Made by a program: the position numbers and the translations under genes. Below the pieces are notes generated by a model. It worked only from the letters and a program-made list of their open reading frames with translations. It did not search any database and was not told where the DNA came from. Below are positions 1 to 11,000 of a stretch of 64,000 nucleotides of DNA, piece by piece. Source of the stretch: Flavimarina sp. Hel_I_48 (GTDB lineage: Bacteria; Bacteroidota; Bacteroidia; Flavobacteriales; Flavobacteriaceae); NCBI RefSeq assembly GCF_000733945.1, contig NZ_JPOL01000002.1, positions 3,349,001-3,413,000 of the forward strand, in the 5' to 3' direction. Within the stretch, counting starts at the first letter, position 1. Every line of letters begins with the position of its first letter.

Positions 1-2
1 CC

Positions 3-2789
3 CTGCAATACATAGAGCATGACGACGTACACCAGATCGTTTCTGGGGCGGGCTCTAAAGAAAGTTATTCCTCATTGGGTTATGATGGTCTTTTTAGTTA
101 TGGTGGTCAGGGTTTTGCAGTGCTAGACGTTTTTAAAGATGGCTCATCGTATGTGCGGTATTATGGTTCTCAGGGCAATGACGAACCTAATTTGTTGTAC
201 GAAAAAGAGATCTTTGGACCGAAGCTAAACACAGATTCTGTGGCGATATCAAAGTCCTTTCCTAAAACCGTTGAGGCAGCGGTCTACGATATTGGTAATA
301 AAAAGTCCACCCCATTGTTTGAGTCGGTCTGGGGCAAGCAATATCGCGAAGTTTATGGTAAAGAAATCAGTGCGCCGGTTGCCCTGCTTGATACCCTTTA
401 TGGAGGCCTGGAAGTTGTGCGCCCGGCAGGGGGAAGGCAGACTTTTGCCTTACGATTGAGGGATAAGGAAGGAAGGGATTACAATATGCGTGCCCTGCGT
501 AAGAATGCTGTAGAATTTTTGCAGACGGTGGCCTTAAATGAAAATGAATCTGCACGTAAGGAATTGACCGAATCGCTTCCCCAGGATCTTATGGAGGATT
601 TTTATGCTTCATCTCACCCTTACGGTGCCTTTGCAATACCTAAAATGAGCGAGGCCATTGGCGTTCTGCATACTTTGCCAAAATTGTTTTATGTTCCAAA
701 ACAACCTGCTTTAAAGGAATATAGTGAGAAGTATGGCGATCAGTTATATATGATTGTAGAGCGACCTGCAAAAGAGTTTGATGGCGAACTCTTTAATTAT
801 CCGGATGATATAGAAAGCACAGATGATCTCCTTGAAAAACTTAGGGATGATGAGGAAAATGTAGTTGATGAAGAATCCTATATACGTGCACGCATGTTTG
901 ATATGCTCATTGGCGATTGGGATAGGGACAATGACCAGTGGCGATGGGCTGAATATAAAAATAAAGAAGGTAAAGACATATTTGTTCCCATACCCCGGGA
1001 CCGCGATCAGGTATTTACAAATTTTGACGGTACCGTTCTGGGGATCGTTCGTACGTTATTTGGCGCAGCTAAACGTTTTCAGCTGTATGGCGAGAACCTG
1101 GATGACATCAAATGGTTTAGTAACGCCGGGATAAAGCTGGATCGCGCTGTTGTGCGCAATGCTACGCGGGAGGAATGGATCAAGCAGGCTGCGTATATCA
1201 AAGAAAATCTTTCTGATGCTATTATTGATGAAGCTTTTAATGATTTGCCTATTGAGGTGCGCAGTGGGCCTTCAATAGAAGAAATCAAAAGGAAATTGAA
1301 GGGAAGAAAAGAGAACCTGATAACTATAGCAAATCAGTTTTATGACTATTTTTCAAATCAACAAACCATTACGGGAACCGATAAGGACGATTTCTTTGAA
1401 ATAACCCGTTCTGATAATGCCACCCGGGTAAAAGTATGGAGAATTAAAAAAGGCAAAAAAGCAGATTTAATGATAGATAGGATCTTCAAATCTGATGAGA
1501 CCAGAGAACTATGGATCTACGGCCTTGATGATACCGATACGTTTGTGGTTACGGGGAATGGGAAAAATCCTATTTTTACACGGATTATCGGGGGTCATGA
1601 TAATGACACTTACGATATTAGAAATGGGGATAAGATAAAGGTATATGATCATAAAAGTCTTCCCAATACCGTAGCCGAAAAGGGTGTGGCCAATTTTAGA
1701 TTCCTGGATTTGTATGAGTACAATACCTATGATTATAGAAAGCAGATTTTACGTGTAAACAGTTTGACCCCTTCCCTGGGATATAATCCAGATGAGGGAC
1801 TAACTTTAGGTGCTAGTGACATTTATACCGTAAATGGTTTTCAACGTAACCCTTTTAGTCAGCAACACCGTTTTGGCGCAGAATTTTCTTTTGCCACCGG
1901 TGGCCTGGATTTTAATTACAAAGGAGAATTTGCCAGCGTTTATAAAACATGGAACCTGCTGGCTACGGCACGCTATACCACGGCAGATTACACGCAGAAT
2001 TTCTTTGGTTATGGCAACGAGACGCTTGATGATAAAGACGTTTTGGGAATGGATTACAATCGCGCCCGTATGAGCAGGATAGAAGCTTCTGTAAGTTTGG
2101 TAAAAAATTCTGACTATGGTAGCACTTTCAAAGGTACGTTACGGTTTCAGGGTATAGATGTAGATAATAATAGTGGGCGGTTTATAGAAACTATAGGTAC
2201 TATAAAACAGGGAAAGTTAATGACATTTGCGAGTGCCGAAGCAACATATGAATATCATAGCGCCGATAACATACTAGTTCCCACAAGGGGCATGGATTTT
2301 GAAATAAATACAGGAGTTACAAATGGTCTGGATGATACAGGTAAGCGCTTTGCGTTTCTTGATCCCAGCATAGGTTTTTACAACTCGTTGAGTGAAAATC
2401 GAAAACTGGTACTAAAATCAGTTTTTAGATCGCAATTTCGCTTTGGTGACGGGTATGAGTTTTATCAGTCGGCACAGCTGGGACAGCAGTCTGGTCTAAG
2501 GGGATTCCGTTTTGACCGTTTTAGTGGTAAGAAAGCCCTAGCAGGTTCAGCAGACCTTCGTTATGCCTTTGATTCCTTCAGAACCCGTTTGTTTCCATTA
2601 CAGATCGGGGTATTTGGCGGCTACGACCTGGGTCGGGTTTGGGTACCCGGGGATAGTTCAGAAAAATGGCATGACTCGTATGGGCTCGGTTTTTGGGTGA
2701 ATAGTAGGGAAGCCTTAAGTGGAACGGTAAACTTTTTTCACGCTGATGAGGGCTTGCGCGTTTCCCTTGGATTTGGTTTTAATTTTTAG
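3..2789 (+). CDS. Metallophosphatase/Omp85-type surface antigen fusion, C-terminal part (5' end outside window)
   Basis: The reading frame is open from base 3, so the gene begins upstream and this is a partial protein. The first visible residues (IEHDDVHQIVSGAGSK, read upstream of the TTG at base 75) resemble the end of a calcineurin-like phosphoesterase domain. The middle is soluble. The last 350 or so residues alternate short hydrophobic and aromatic strands and carry GLRGFR near 2500, the hallmark of Omp85/BamA-type barrels, ending in an aromatic residue (F) as outer-membrane barrels do. Flavobacteria have fused metallophosphatase-surface antigen proteins of about 1200 residues; this fits. 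I infer outer-membrane location with the phosphatase on one face; substrate unknown. The next gene starts 20 bases downstream, so the two are probably cotranscribed. Confidence 0.75.
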   Translation: MQYIEHDDVHQIVSGAGSKESYSSLGYDGLFSYGGQGFAVLDVFKDGSSYVRYYGSQGNDEPNLLYEKEIFGPKLNTDSVAISKSFPKTVEAAVYDIGNKKSTPLFESVWGKQYREVYGKEISAPVALLDTLYGGLEVVRPAGGRQTFALRLRDKEGRDYNMRALRKNAVEFLQTVALNENESARKELTESLPQDLMEDFYASSHPYGAFAIPKMSEAIGVLHTLPKLFYVPKQPALKEYSEKYGDQLYMIVERPAKEFDGELFNYPDDIESTDDLLEKLRDDEENVVDEESYIRARMFDMLIGDWDRDNDQWRWAEYKNKEGKDIFVPIPRDRDQVFTNFDGTVLGIVRTLFGAAKRFQLYGENLDDIKWFSNAGIKLDRAVVRNATREEWIKQAAYIKENLSDAIIDEAFNDLPIEVRSGPSIEEIKRKLKGRKENLITIANQFYDYFSNQQTITGTDKDDFFEITRSDNATRVKVWRIKKGKKADLMIDRIFKSDETRELWIYGLDDTDTFVVTGNGKNPIFTRIIGGHDNDTYDIRNGDKIKVYDHKSLPNTVAEKGVANFRFLDLYEYNTYDYRKQILRVNSLTPSLGYNPDEGLTLGASDIYTVNGFQRNPFSQQHRFGAEFSFATGGLDFNYKGEFASVYKTWNLLATARYTTADYTQNFFGYGNETLDDKDVLGMDYNRARMSRIEASVSLVKNSDYGSTFKGTLRFQGIDVDNNSGRFIETIGTIKQGKLMTFASAEATYEYHSADNILVPTRGMDFEINTGVTNGLDDTGKRFAFLDPSIGFYNSLSENRKLVLKSVFRSQFRFGDGYEFYQSAQLGQQSGLRGFRFDRFSGKKALAGSADLRYAFDSFRTRLFPLQIGVFGGYDLGRVWVPGDSSEKWHDSYGLGFWVNSREALSGTVNFFHADEGLRVSLGFGFNF

Positions 2790-2809
2790 AGTATAATTTA
2801 ACAGAAGAC

Positions 2810-4366
2810 ATGATAGAAGAAACAGTAGATAAAGAGAAGGTAGAAAAAATAGATAAAATTGAAATTGAATACCTTAAAGTTAAGGACTTTGAGTCATTAA
2901 AAGCGATAATGATCGCCGTTTATCCTTCCATTCCAGATCCCTACTGGAAAAAAGCTGACCTACAGAAGTTGGTACGTATATTTCCAGAAGGGCAGGTAGT
3001 TGTTAAGGTGAATGGGGAGATTGCCGGTTGTGCGCTGTCCATTATTGTAGATTATGACAAATTTTCAGACCATCATACCTATCTTCAGATTACGGGCAAT
3101 GAAAGTTTTAGTACGCATACCCCAAAAGGGAATGTACTCTATGGGATAGATATCTTTATCGCCCACGAATTCCGTGGTATGCGCATAGGCCGCAGGCTTT
3201 ACGATTATCGTAAAGAGTTGTGTGAAAACATGAATCTGGAGCGTATTATTTTTGGTGGCAGGTTGCCCAATTACCACAAGTACGCAGATAAAATGACGCC
3301 CAAGGAATACATTGAAAATGTGCGAACCCGGGAAATTAACGATCCCGTGCTCGATTTTCAGCTAAACAATGATTTTCACGTCAAGAGGGTAATTACAAAT
3401 TACCTGGAAGGTGACAAAGCATCAAAAGAATATGCAGCGCTATTAGAATGGGATAATATCTATTATCAAAAGCCGCAGAAGAAACCTATTGCTACCAAGA
3501 CAGTAGTACGTCTGGGACTGGTGCAATGGCAAATGCGTACATATAAGAACTTTGACGAACTCATAGAGCAGGCAGAATATTTTATTGACACCATATCAGG
3601 CTATCGATCAGATTTTGCCCTTTTTCCGGAGTTTTTTAACGCTCCGCTTATGGCCGCCTACAATCACCTTTCCGAAGCTGACGCCATACGGGAACTCGCT
3701 AAATATACAGAGCAGATCAGGGATAAATTTTCAGAACTTTCAATTTCCTATAATATCAATATTATTACCGGGAGCATGCCCTATCTTGAAAATGGAAGTC
3801 TTTATAATGTAGGATTTCTATGTAAACGGGACGGTTCTGTAGAGAAATTTTATAAACTGCACGTGACTCCAGACGAAGCGAAAGTATGGGGTATGAACGG
3901 GGGAGACGTGCTAAAGACTTTTAATACAGATTGTGGTAAAATAGGAATATTGATCTGCTATGATGTAGAATTTCCAGAACTAAGCCGTCTTCTTGCAGAT
4001 CAGGGCATGGATATTCTTTTTGTGCCTTTCCTTACCGATACTCAAAATGGTTATAGCCGTGTACGGCACTGTGCCCAGGCGCGTGCAGTAGAAAATGAGT
4101 GTTATGTGGCTATTGCCGGAAGCGTGGGCAATATTCCAAAAGTACATAATATGGATATGCAGTTTGCCCAGAGTATGGTGCTTACGCCCTGCGATTTTCA
4201 ATTCCCCACAAACGGAGTGAAAGCAGAAGCAACACCTAATGCAGAAATGATCCTTGTGGCAGATGTTGATGTAGATCTCCTAAAAGAACTCAATCAATTT
4301 GGAAGTGTACACAACCTCAATGACCGTAGAAAAGATCTTTTTTCATTGAAATTAAAGAAGAAATAA
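2810..4366 (+). CDS. GNAT acetyltransferase / carbon-nitrogen hydrolase fusion (YhcX-like)
   Basis: A 518-residue two-domain protein. Residues 20-200 form a GNAT acetyltransferase with the acetyl-CoA loop region around FRGMRIGRRLYDYR (121-134). Residues 230-515 form a nitrilase-superfamily amidase with the full Glu-Lys-Cys triad: E274 in FPEFF, K349 in FYKLH and C383 in ICYDVEFPE. The same order and length are known in Bacillus YhcX and many Bacteroidota proteins, whose substrate is not established. It is a cytoplasmic enzyme with no signal peptide. It starts 20 bases after the outer-membrane gene and ends before a strong hairpin terminator at 4412-4453, so it closes that transcription unit. 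Confidence 0.88.
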   Translation: MIEETVDKEKVEKIDKIEIEYLKVKDFESLKAIMIAVYPSIPDPYWKKADLQKLVRIFPEGQVVVKVNGEIAGCALSIIVDYDKFSDHHTYLQITGNESFSTHTPKGNVLYGIDIFIAHEFRGMRIGRRLYDYRKELCENMNLERIIFGGRLPNYHKYADKMTPKEYIENVRTREINDPVLDFQLNNDFHVKRVITNYLEGDKASKEYAALLEWDNIYYQKPQKKPIATKTVVRLGLVQWQMRTYKNFDELIEQAEYFIDTISGYRSDFALFPEFFNAPLMAAYNHLSEADAIRELAKYTEQIRDKFSELSISYNINIITGSMPYLENGSLYNVGFLCKRDGSVEKFYKLHVTPDEAKVWGMNGGDVLKTFNTDCGKIGILICYDVEFPELSRLLADQGMDILFVPFLTDTQNGYSRVRHCAQARAVENECYVAIAGSVGNIPKVHNMDMQFAQSMVLTPCDFQFPTNGVKAEATPNAEMILVADVDVDLLKELNQFGSVHNLNDRRKDLFSLKLKKK

Positions 4367-4411
4367 ATCTCTTTTAGAGCTTTGAATTAAGGTTTTTAAT
4401 ATTTAAAAAAG

Positions 4412-4453
4412 CTGCCTAAAGAGCGTATTTTCCGCTTTTTAAGGCAGTTTTTT
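4412..4453 (+). terminator. Rho-independent terminator after the nitrilase fusion gene
   Basis: CTGCCTAAAGAGCG pairs with CGCTTTTTAAGGCAG (two looped bases) and is followed by six T. It closes the unit of the two upstream plus-strand genes. Confidence 0.8.
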
Positions 4454-4598
4454 AGCTTAAAACCCCATTTGTGAGTGCATTTTGATCAATTAAACAGGAA
4501 TTGTAGTATTTCTAAATGTCCAGATTAACCAGAAAATTGCAACTTAATTCACCCTTTTTAGTGGAAAAATGGAAGTATTACTTTTTAAAACAACAACA

Positions 4599-5459
4599 AT
4601 GAAACGATTGGAATTATGGATTATAGGTGCGGTGCTATTGCTTTCGGCAGGTTTGATTTTTGCATTTAGCAGTCGTTTTACCGCTTATGAGCCACCTGAA
4701 GATATTACCTACTCCATAGAAAATATGTGGACCCTGCCAGATATCTTAGAAGAAGTGTCTGGGATCAGCTGGATAGGAAATGACGAGATAGCAGCCATTC
4801 AGGACGAGGATGGTATTGTTTTTATTTATAATCTTAAAGCAGATACGATTACACAACAAATTAAATTTTCAGGTAGTGGTGACTACGAGGATATAACCGT
4901 AAACGGAACTACGGCCTATGTTATACGTAGCGACGGTAAATTGTATGAAATTCGTAATTATAGGGACAAAAAGCCAGAGGTTAATAGTTACGATCTTGAC
5001 TTTTTAAAGAAAAGTAATGTAGAGGCCATGACGGTAGATGTGGCAAATAACAGGCTTTTAATCGTACCAAAAGATCGCGATCCCAATGATGACAAGTATA
5101 AGGGGGTTTATACCTTTTCACTCGATACTAAGAAAGCAAAAGAGATTCCATTGTTGAAAATTGATATGAAGCTAAAAGCTTTTAAAGATTTTGAACAAAA
5201 GAAAAAGTATAAAACGGTTCGTCCTTCTGCCATTGCCATTCATCCTTTCACAAAAGATTATTACGTTCTTGAAGGCGTGAATCCTAAATTATTGATTTTT
5301 GATGCCAAGGGCAAACTCAAGAATATTCATCTCTTTGATAAAAGAAAGTTTTTACAGCCAGAGGGAATCACCTTTAGCCCAGAAGGAACGCTTTACATTT
5401 CAAATGAAGCCAATGGAGAACAACCTACAATTCTTGAGGTCAAGCTGAATGTGAATTAA
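4599..5459 (+). CDS. SdiA-regulated-domain-like protein, membrane anchored
   Basis: An open frame begins at 4569, but the ATG at 4599 gives a cleaner start (MKRLELWIIG) with a signal-anchor of about 18 hydrophobic residues, so I chose it; the protein is then 286 residues. After the anchor the sequence runs as a beta-propeller-like repeat: SGISWIGNDEIAAIQDED near residue 50, a central charged block, and GITFSPEGTLYISNE near the end. This matches the SdiA-regulated family (PF06977), whose biochemical role is unknown. The bulk probably sits in the periplasm. It stands alone: terminators lie on both sides (4412-4453 and 5487-5522). Confidence 0.75.
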   Translation: MKRLELWIIGAVLLLSAGLIFAFSSRFTAYEPPEDITYSIENMWTLPDILEEVSGISWIGNDEIAAIQDEDGIVFIYNLKADTITQQIKFSGSGDYEDITVNGTTAYVIRSDGKLYEIRNYRDKKPEVNSYDLDFLKKSNVEAMTVDVANNRLLIVPKDRDPNDDKYKGVYTFSLDTKKAKEIPLLKIDMKLKAFKDFEQKKKYKTVRPSAIAIHPFTKDYYVLEGVNPKLLIFDAKGKLKNIHLFDKRKFLQPEGITFSPEGTLYISNEANGEQPTILEVKLNVN

Positions 5460-5486
5460 AAACCATAAATGGAATCCATAAAAATG

Positions 5487-5522
5487 AAAAAGCCAGTTAC
5501 CATTGTAGAAAACTGGCTTTTT
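5487..5522 (+). terminator. Terminator after the SdiA-regulated-type gene
   Basis: AAAAAGCCAGTT and AACTGGCTTTTT form a 12-bp stem around a 12-base loop. The A and T flanks are symmetric, so it may serve both the plus gene before it and the minus gene ending at 5622. Confidence 0.8.
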
Positions 5523-5621
5523 GGACTCAAAAATAGACCTGGGAAAGGTAAAATATTTATTAAAATGGAATAAATGGAGCTGAAATAGTCGGTTTTTTGA
5601 CTATAAATACCAGTTTATCAC

Positions 5622-7757
5622 TTAATTACTTTTACTGAATTTTGCCTGAACTGTTGAACCATTGATTCCTTTAAGGCGTAAAATATAAATGCCGTTTGCA
5701 AGATTTCCCGTGACAACTTTAAAGCCGGAAGAAGTTCTAACCGAAAGCGCATCATACGTGTTCACCAGTCTTCCCTGCATATCATAAATGGATATTGTTT
5801 TAATGGGATCATCATGTTTTGCACTTATGCGGATGTTCAAGTTATCCTTAACTGGATTAGGGTAAACCTGGAATTCCGTAAATGATTTTTTCGGTTGCTG
5901 GGTACTCAGCATTTCCGAAGCATCCTCACTTTTAAAATAATCAAAAGTAGTATTGAAGCTAGTTGATGCTTTATTATAAGATGCAAAAATACTGGCAAGG
6001 TTGGCGCCGGCAAGTTCATTAGGACTCGTGCGGCCTGCCATAAGTGCATCTGGTACATCAAGTGTGGTATTGCCTAAAAAGTTAAGTAGCATGAACTCAT
6101 TACCATTGAGGGAATAATATGCCGAAACCGTTTTATTTTGGATGTCAAAAACAAGCTGCAGCGCTACATCTTTATTTAAAAGATCTAGATTTTCAACCGT
6201 AATATTATCGGCATTGTTAAATCCACTGGCAGATTGACTATCAATTTCTTTTTTCAACTGAATAGTATTTCCATTGAGAACTATAAGTTTAACAAAGAAA
6301 TTTTCGTTGAAGCCAAAATTCAATCCCGCCTGGACATCACCAGTTGCTGGCATATTTAGATTGAGAATACGGGTCTCAATTAAAAAAGGTTTATCCAGAT
6401 TCTGCAATGCCACACCAAGTGTATTCACCTGTCTATTTTCCCCCAGTGCCGCAAGGCCTTTTGTTGCGGTCAATGTGAGATTTTCATTGTTGACCACAAT
6501 TTTTGAAGGCTCATAGCCATTAACGGAAGGATAGGAGGCAGATTGATCTTCACTGAGTCGGGAAGCACTATGCGGTGCCGCGGTTGTGAGACCGGTAAGG
6601 ACGCCATTTGCATCTTTCAAACCGTTCTGGCTGCCATCAAAGGTGATATTAAAAGGTACAGTTGTCACCAGTTCATTACAAGGTAAAAGACTCAAAGGGG
6701 AACAACCTGCAACGATGGCCAGAGAGGCATTAAACGTAGTTGGTTTAAAACCGGCAGCTGTAGCAATAATGCTACTGCTACGGGTATCTCCAGTCATCAT
6801 TCCGGTAGCATCCACCGCAAAATCAAGTTTACCAATAGTAGGATTAGGAGGCAAAGAAATCCAGTCATTGGCGTTGAGAAGTTCACCTCCTTCCACAATC
6901 ATGTCATCTTGAATTATTAGACCAACGGAGGTTGCTCCTTCACCTGTCAGTACTGTGGAAATCGTACCTTGATCTACACCAGTAATCAGACTTAGATTTT
7001 TAGTTTGTGGGACGAAACCGAGCATTGCATTTGCAGCATTATCATCGTGCACAATTTCTTCTACTTTGATAAAATTCAATTTACTGTTGTAGGCCCCGGT
7101 ACTTTCCACTGTAAGCGCTCCATCTTTTACTTCTACGAGCATTGTTACCGTTCGCGTTTCTTGTGGGTTTGGCTCAAAAGCGGCTATGATGCTATATCCT
7201 TCTACCGTAGCAGTGTGCCGGCTGTCTGTATAAATGCCTTTTTCACCAAAACTCATTGTAACTTCTAAATAACCGTTAGGAACTTCAAGTTCCCAATATA
7301 CTTCCTGCCCGCGTGGTTGATCTTTCCATGCAGCAATATGATTACCTTGAAAATGAATGAAAGTACCTTCAAGTTGTTCTGCTGGACTAGCTGTAGTATA
7401 ATCGTTGCCCAGTCGATTTCTTCCTACCCCATTTCCATTGTTGGGATCGTCTTCAGAAATATCTAACGGAGCTTGCGTTTTTACACTTTTCCATCCGTAA
7501 TTAAAAGTTTTTCCTATGGCAGATATTGATGAAGTACCAAAGGCTTTACCATAATCTTTTACGTAACCGCTAGGTTGCGTGACATCCCGATTTTGGAAAT
7601 TTATAGATGTATAATACAACTCAAAGGTTGACACCTTGTTTTTTATCGGACTTTTTTCAACGGGTATAGTGTTAAAACTTAAAAATAAGAGAAGACCGGC
7701 ACAGGAAATCATGCGAAATGAACGCGCACTATTCCATTTAACTATTTTGGTTCGCAT
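5622..7757 (-). CDS. T9SS-secreted protein with malectin-like domain
   Basis: 711 residues. The N-terminus has a positively charged start and a hydrophobic stretch (ISCAGLLLFLSFN) fitting a signal peptide. Residues 45-235 look like a malectin-like carbohydrate-binding domain (INFQNRD...SGYVKDYGKAFG, ending in KLNFIKVEEI). A BACON/Ig-like segment follows, then a region of about 230 residues resembling a concanavalin-like lectin/LamG fold by composition only. The last 80 residues are a T9SS type A sorting domain with VYPNPVKDNLNI and GNLANGIYILRLKG. Expected route: Sec, then type IX secretion to the cell surface or medium. Its malectin-like and Ig-like parts resemble domains of the giant neighbour upstream, suggesting shared ancestry or a joint role in binding polysaccharide. 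Exact function is unknown. Confidence 0.82.
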   Translation of the reverse strand: MRTKIVKWNSARSFRMISCAGLLLFLSFNTIPVEKSPIKNKVSTFELYYTSINFQNRDVTQPSGYVKDYGKAFGTSSISAIGKTFNYGWKSVKTQAPLDISEDDPNNGNGVGRNRLGNDYTTASPAEQLEGTFIHFQGNHIAAWKDQPRGQEVYWELEVPNGYLEVTMSFGEKGIYTDSRHTATVEGYSIIAAFEPNPQETRTVTMLVEVKDGALTVESTGAYNSKLNFIKVEEIVHDDNAANAMLGFVPQTKNLSLITGVDQGTISTVLTGEGATSVGLIIQDDMIVEGGELLNANDWISLPPNPTIGKLDFAVDATGMMTGDTRSSSIIATAAGFKPTTFNASLAIVAGCSPLSLLPCNELVTTVPFNITFDGSQNGLKDANGVLTGLTTAAPHSASRLSEDQSASYPSVNGYEPSKIVVNNENLTLTATKGLAALGENRQVNTLGVALQNLDKPFLIETRILNLNMPATGDVQAGLNFGFNENFFVKLIVLNGNTIQLKKEIDSQSASGFNNADNITVENLDLLNKDVALQLVFDIQNKTVSAYYSLNGNEFMLLNFLGNTTLDVPDALMAGRTSPNELAGANLASIFASYNKASTSFNTTFDYFKSEDASEMLSTQQPKKSFTEFQVYPNPVKDNLNIRISAKHDDPIKTISIYDMQGRLVNTYDALSVRTSSGFKVVTGNLANGIYILRLKGINGSTVQAKFSKSN

Positions 7758-8002
7758 TAAATTGGGGATTTATAGATTAAGTGTGCAATATATAGGTTTA
7801 AATACATCATTGCAATACATTTTGAGTAATTGTCCTATAAATCGAAATATTTATCTTACAAATCGGAGTTGGAAGAGATTAAATACGGTCACTACAATTG
7901 AATAACGGGATTTTGATAATTCTTAAAAAAGTTTATTATCCTTTTCCTTTTTTATTCTCTCCTTTATAAGATGGTGTACTTCAGAATACTGAGAATAGCA
8001 AA

Positions 8003-8032
8003 AAAAAAGATCCCCAGCTGGGGATCTTTTTT
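8003..8032 (-). terminator. Terminator of the giant T9SS gene
   Basis: GATCCCCAGCTGGGGATC (8009-8026) is a perfect 18-base dyad flanked by A and T tracts, 23 bases past the stop of the minus-strand giant gene. Confidence 0.85.
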
Positions 8033-8054
8033 GAATATTAAAATTTAGTGACGT

Positions 8055-11000
8055 TTAATAATTTTTTACAATTAAGCGTTCTATGTATTCATTTCCGTCC
8101 ATATCATCTATCACGATAATATACATACCAGCCGCAAGGATGGGTAACGGAATCTGATAGATTGTTTCTTCCTGATCCTGTGGAAGATCATACGTGTGTA
8201 TTATTCTTCCCCTGGCGTCTACGATCATTGCAGCCTTAGCTTTAGCCGGTGCATTTTCCATTCGTATTGTAATCTGCGTTGTAGCAGGATTAGGATAAAT
8301 CATGATGGAGAAAGGACCATCCTGTTTGGTATCAATACGTATGGTTTCGGTATCCGTAAGACCTTCAGAATCTGTAACCGTTAAGGATACTTCATATATA
8401 CCCTGCTCAGGGAACGTATAATCAAAATCAATACTCTCTGAAACTACATTGCCATTAATCCTCCATTCATAGGACACGATAGCATCATCATCTGTGGAGC
8501 TGCTACCAGAAAATTCTACATAGAATGGGGCGTTTCCACCTATTTCAGAAGAGGTAATTACCGCCTTGGGAGGTTCGTTTCCATTTGCCGTTGTAACCAC
8601 AATGTTTAAGGTTGCCCTGTTCGTCAATCCCTGGGCATCTGCTACGATCAAAGTAACCCTATAATTACCTGGAAGCTCAAATAGGTTGGTAAAATTAGGA
8701 TCTGTAGAAACCGTATTACCATCAATTTGCCATTCGTAGCTTACGATCCCCTGGTCATCTGTAGAATTACTACCTGTAAAGGTTACCGAGAGTGGCGCCG
8801 GACCTTGGGTAATGTTTGCTGTGGCTATAGCATTAGGAGCGGTATTACCATCAGGACTTGAAGCAGTAATCGTTAATGCTGCTGTGTCTGATAAACCTTC
8901 TTCATCCAATACGGTCAGGACCACCTTGTAATTGCCAACTTCCAAAAAGTTATAATTAAAATCTGGAGCGGTAGAAACGATCGAATCGTCCACCTTCCAT
9001 ACATAACTTTCAATTCGTACATCATCAATAGATGTACTACCAGTAAAGTTTACTGATAGGGGAGCTACGCCTAAGGTTTTGTCTGCAATTGCAATGGCAT
9101 CCGGAGGATTATTACCTGTAGCGCTGCTGACCTTGATCTCCAGGACCACCATGTCTGAAAGACCTTCTGCGTCAGTAACTGTTAGACTAGCAGTATAGTT
9201 GCCTGCTTCGGTAAAGGTATATGGGAAATCTGGTTCTGTCGATACGAGGGAATCACCTATCCTCCAAACATAATTTTCAATGCTAAAATCATCTGTAGAA
9301 GCACTACCGGTAAAAATCACATCTAATGGTGCATTACCAGATGCTGGGCTTACGGAAGCTATAGCAATAGGAGCAGCATTCTCCCCATCTACATTTACAC
9401 GTATATCAATACTGGCACTATTGGATAAGGCTTCAGCATCTGTAACGGTAAGTGTCACTGTATATACACCGGTTTCTTCAAATAGATACTGAAAATCAGC
9501 AAGGGTTGATACAATTTCATCATCAATCACCCACTCATATTTTTCTATGCCAATATCGTCTGTAGATGCATTACCTATGAAATCGACTTCCAGCGGCGCC
9601 GCGCCAGAAACTGGAGTTGCAGAAATAATTGCCTGTGGACTTGAATTTATACGAGCGATAGGTTCGATTTCCAATGCGGAAAGCATAGGGAAATCTGTAC
9701 CACCAGTACTTGCAAGTGAAGAAAGTTCAATATTTATCTTTCCATTACTAACCGTAGCCTCAAAAGTTTTTACAACTGGCGTTTGCGCACCCACATCTGC
9801 TGTTATATCGTAGTTATCCAGTACTAACGAGTCCTGCACTTTTACATCAAATACGCGCTTACCAACGCCTCCGGCACCACCGCCTGTTGCGCCCCAATAT
9901 ATTTCGGCAAAATGGAGGGTAACTTTATATGTGTAATCATCAGGAACAGGAATACTATAGCCAAAAGTTAAGTCTTCACTTCGTTCTGATTGATAAAGGG
10001 TAGGAACCTGAGCGCGACCATTTGTATAACCTTCCCCTGCAGTGAAGAAGCGATCTGATACAAACTCCCTTTCCTGATAGTTCAGGGTTGGGCCACCAGC
10101 ATTTATACGAAGTGAAAAATCATTTAGTGCTCCACGCTCAATGGTAAAGAGCGTAAATTCTTCGGTAAGTTCTATACCATTTGTATCAGTTGCGGTGATC
10201 GTAAAGGTATAAGAATCTAATGCGTTTTCAGGTGGCGTGCCACTGAAAGTACCTGTCAAAGGATCAAAATTTAACCATAAAGGTTGTTCTGATCCTCCAG
10301 ATGGAACTGCTCGAAAACGGAACTGATTACCAGCATAACCTCGTAGAAATGAGTCTGCCAAACTGTAAGAGAAGGCTTCACCCTGATAGGCGTAGTACGG
10401 GGCAATTTTGGAAACGCTTGGTTGTTCCTGTGGTCTAACGTTAGTAATTAAAAAAGTGTTGTCGTTCCAGTCACAGTTGGCAGAACCAGCCCCGCAGCCG
10501 TTCTGTACATAATCCTGCAGGACGATATACTGATTAGGAACAATTTCACCGTCTCGATTTATAACTTTATAAACACGTAGTCCCAATACTGCAGGATCTG
10601 TACCCCTTAGATCGTTACCACCTGTATTGAGATAATTTTCAACCGCAATACGAAAGGGAGTACTTATACTGTTTACAACGGCATTATTGATTTCACCTTT
10701 TGAATTTTTAGGCAATAAGGTTTGATAATAAGGCGACGTGTGTACTGCATTTACACCCCCCACGATTCCCGTACCATTAACTGAAATAAACTTTAAGCTT
10801 GCAGGTGTATAACCGTGAAAAGCGGAAAGTTGAAGAATTCGTATGGGAGTAGATTTATCAACCTGTACAAAACTCTCTGCATATATAAGATCGCCCTCAT
10901 ACCCCGCATTGATATTTTCAGCAAGAGGTGCGTTAGAGCTGGGGCGCGTAGGATTAGGGTTGACGGGAGTAATTGTTCCCCTGTCATTTACAATGCTTCG

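Noticed and set aside
8300..9640. Repeated DNA pattern that could look like a tandem repeat array
   Set aside because: It codes for five PKD domains in frame; DNA identity between units is low, so it is a protein repeat, not a DNA array.
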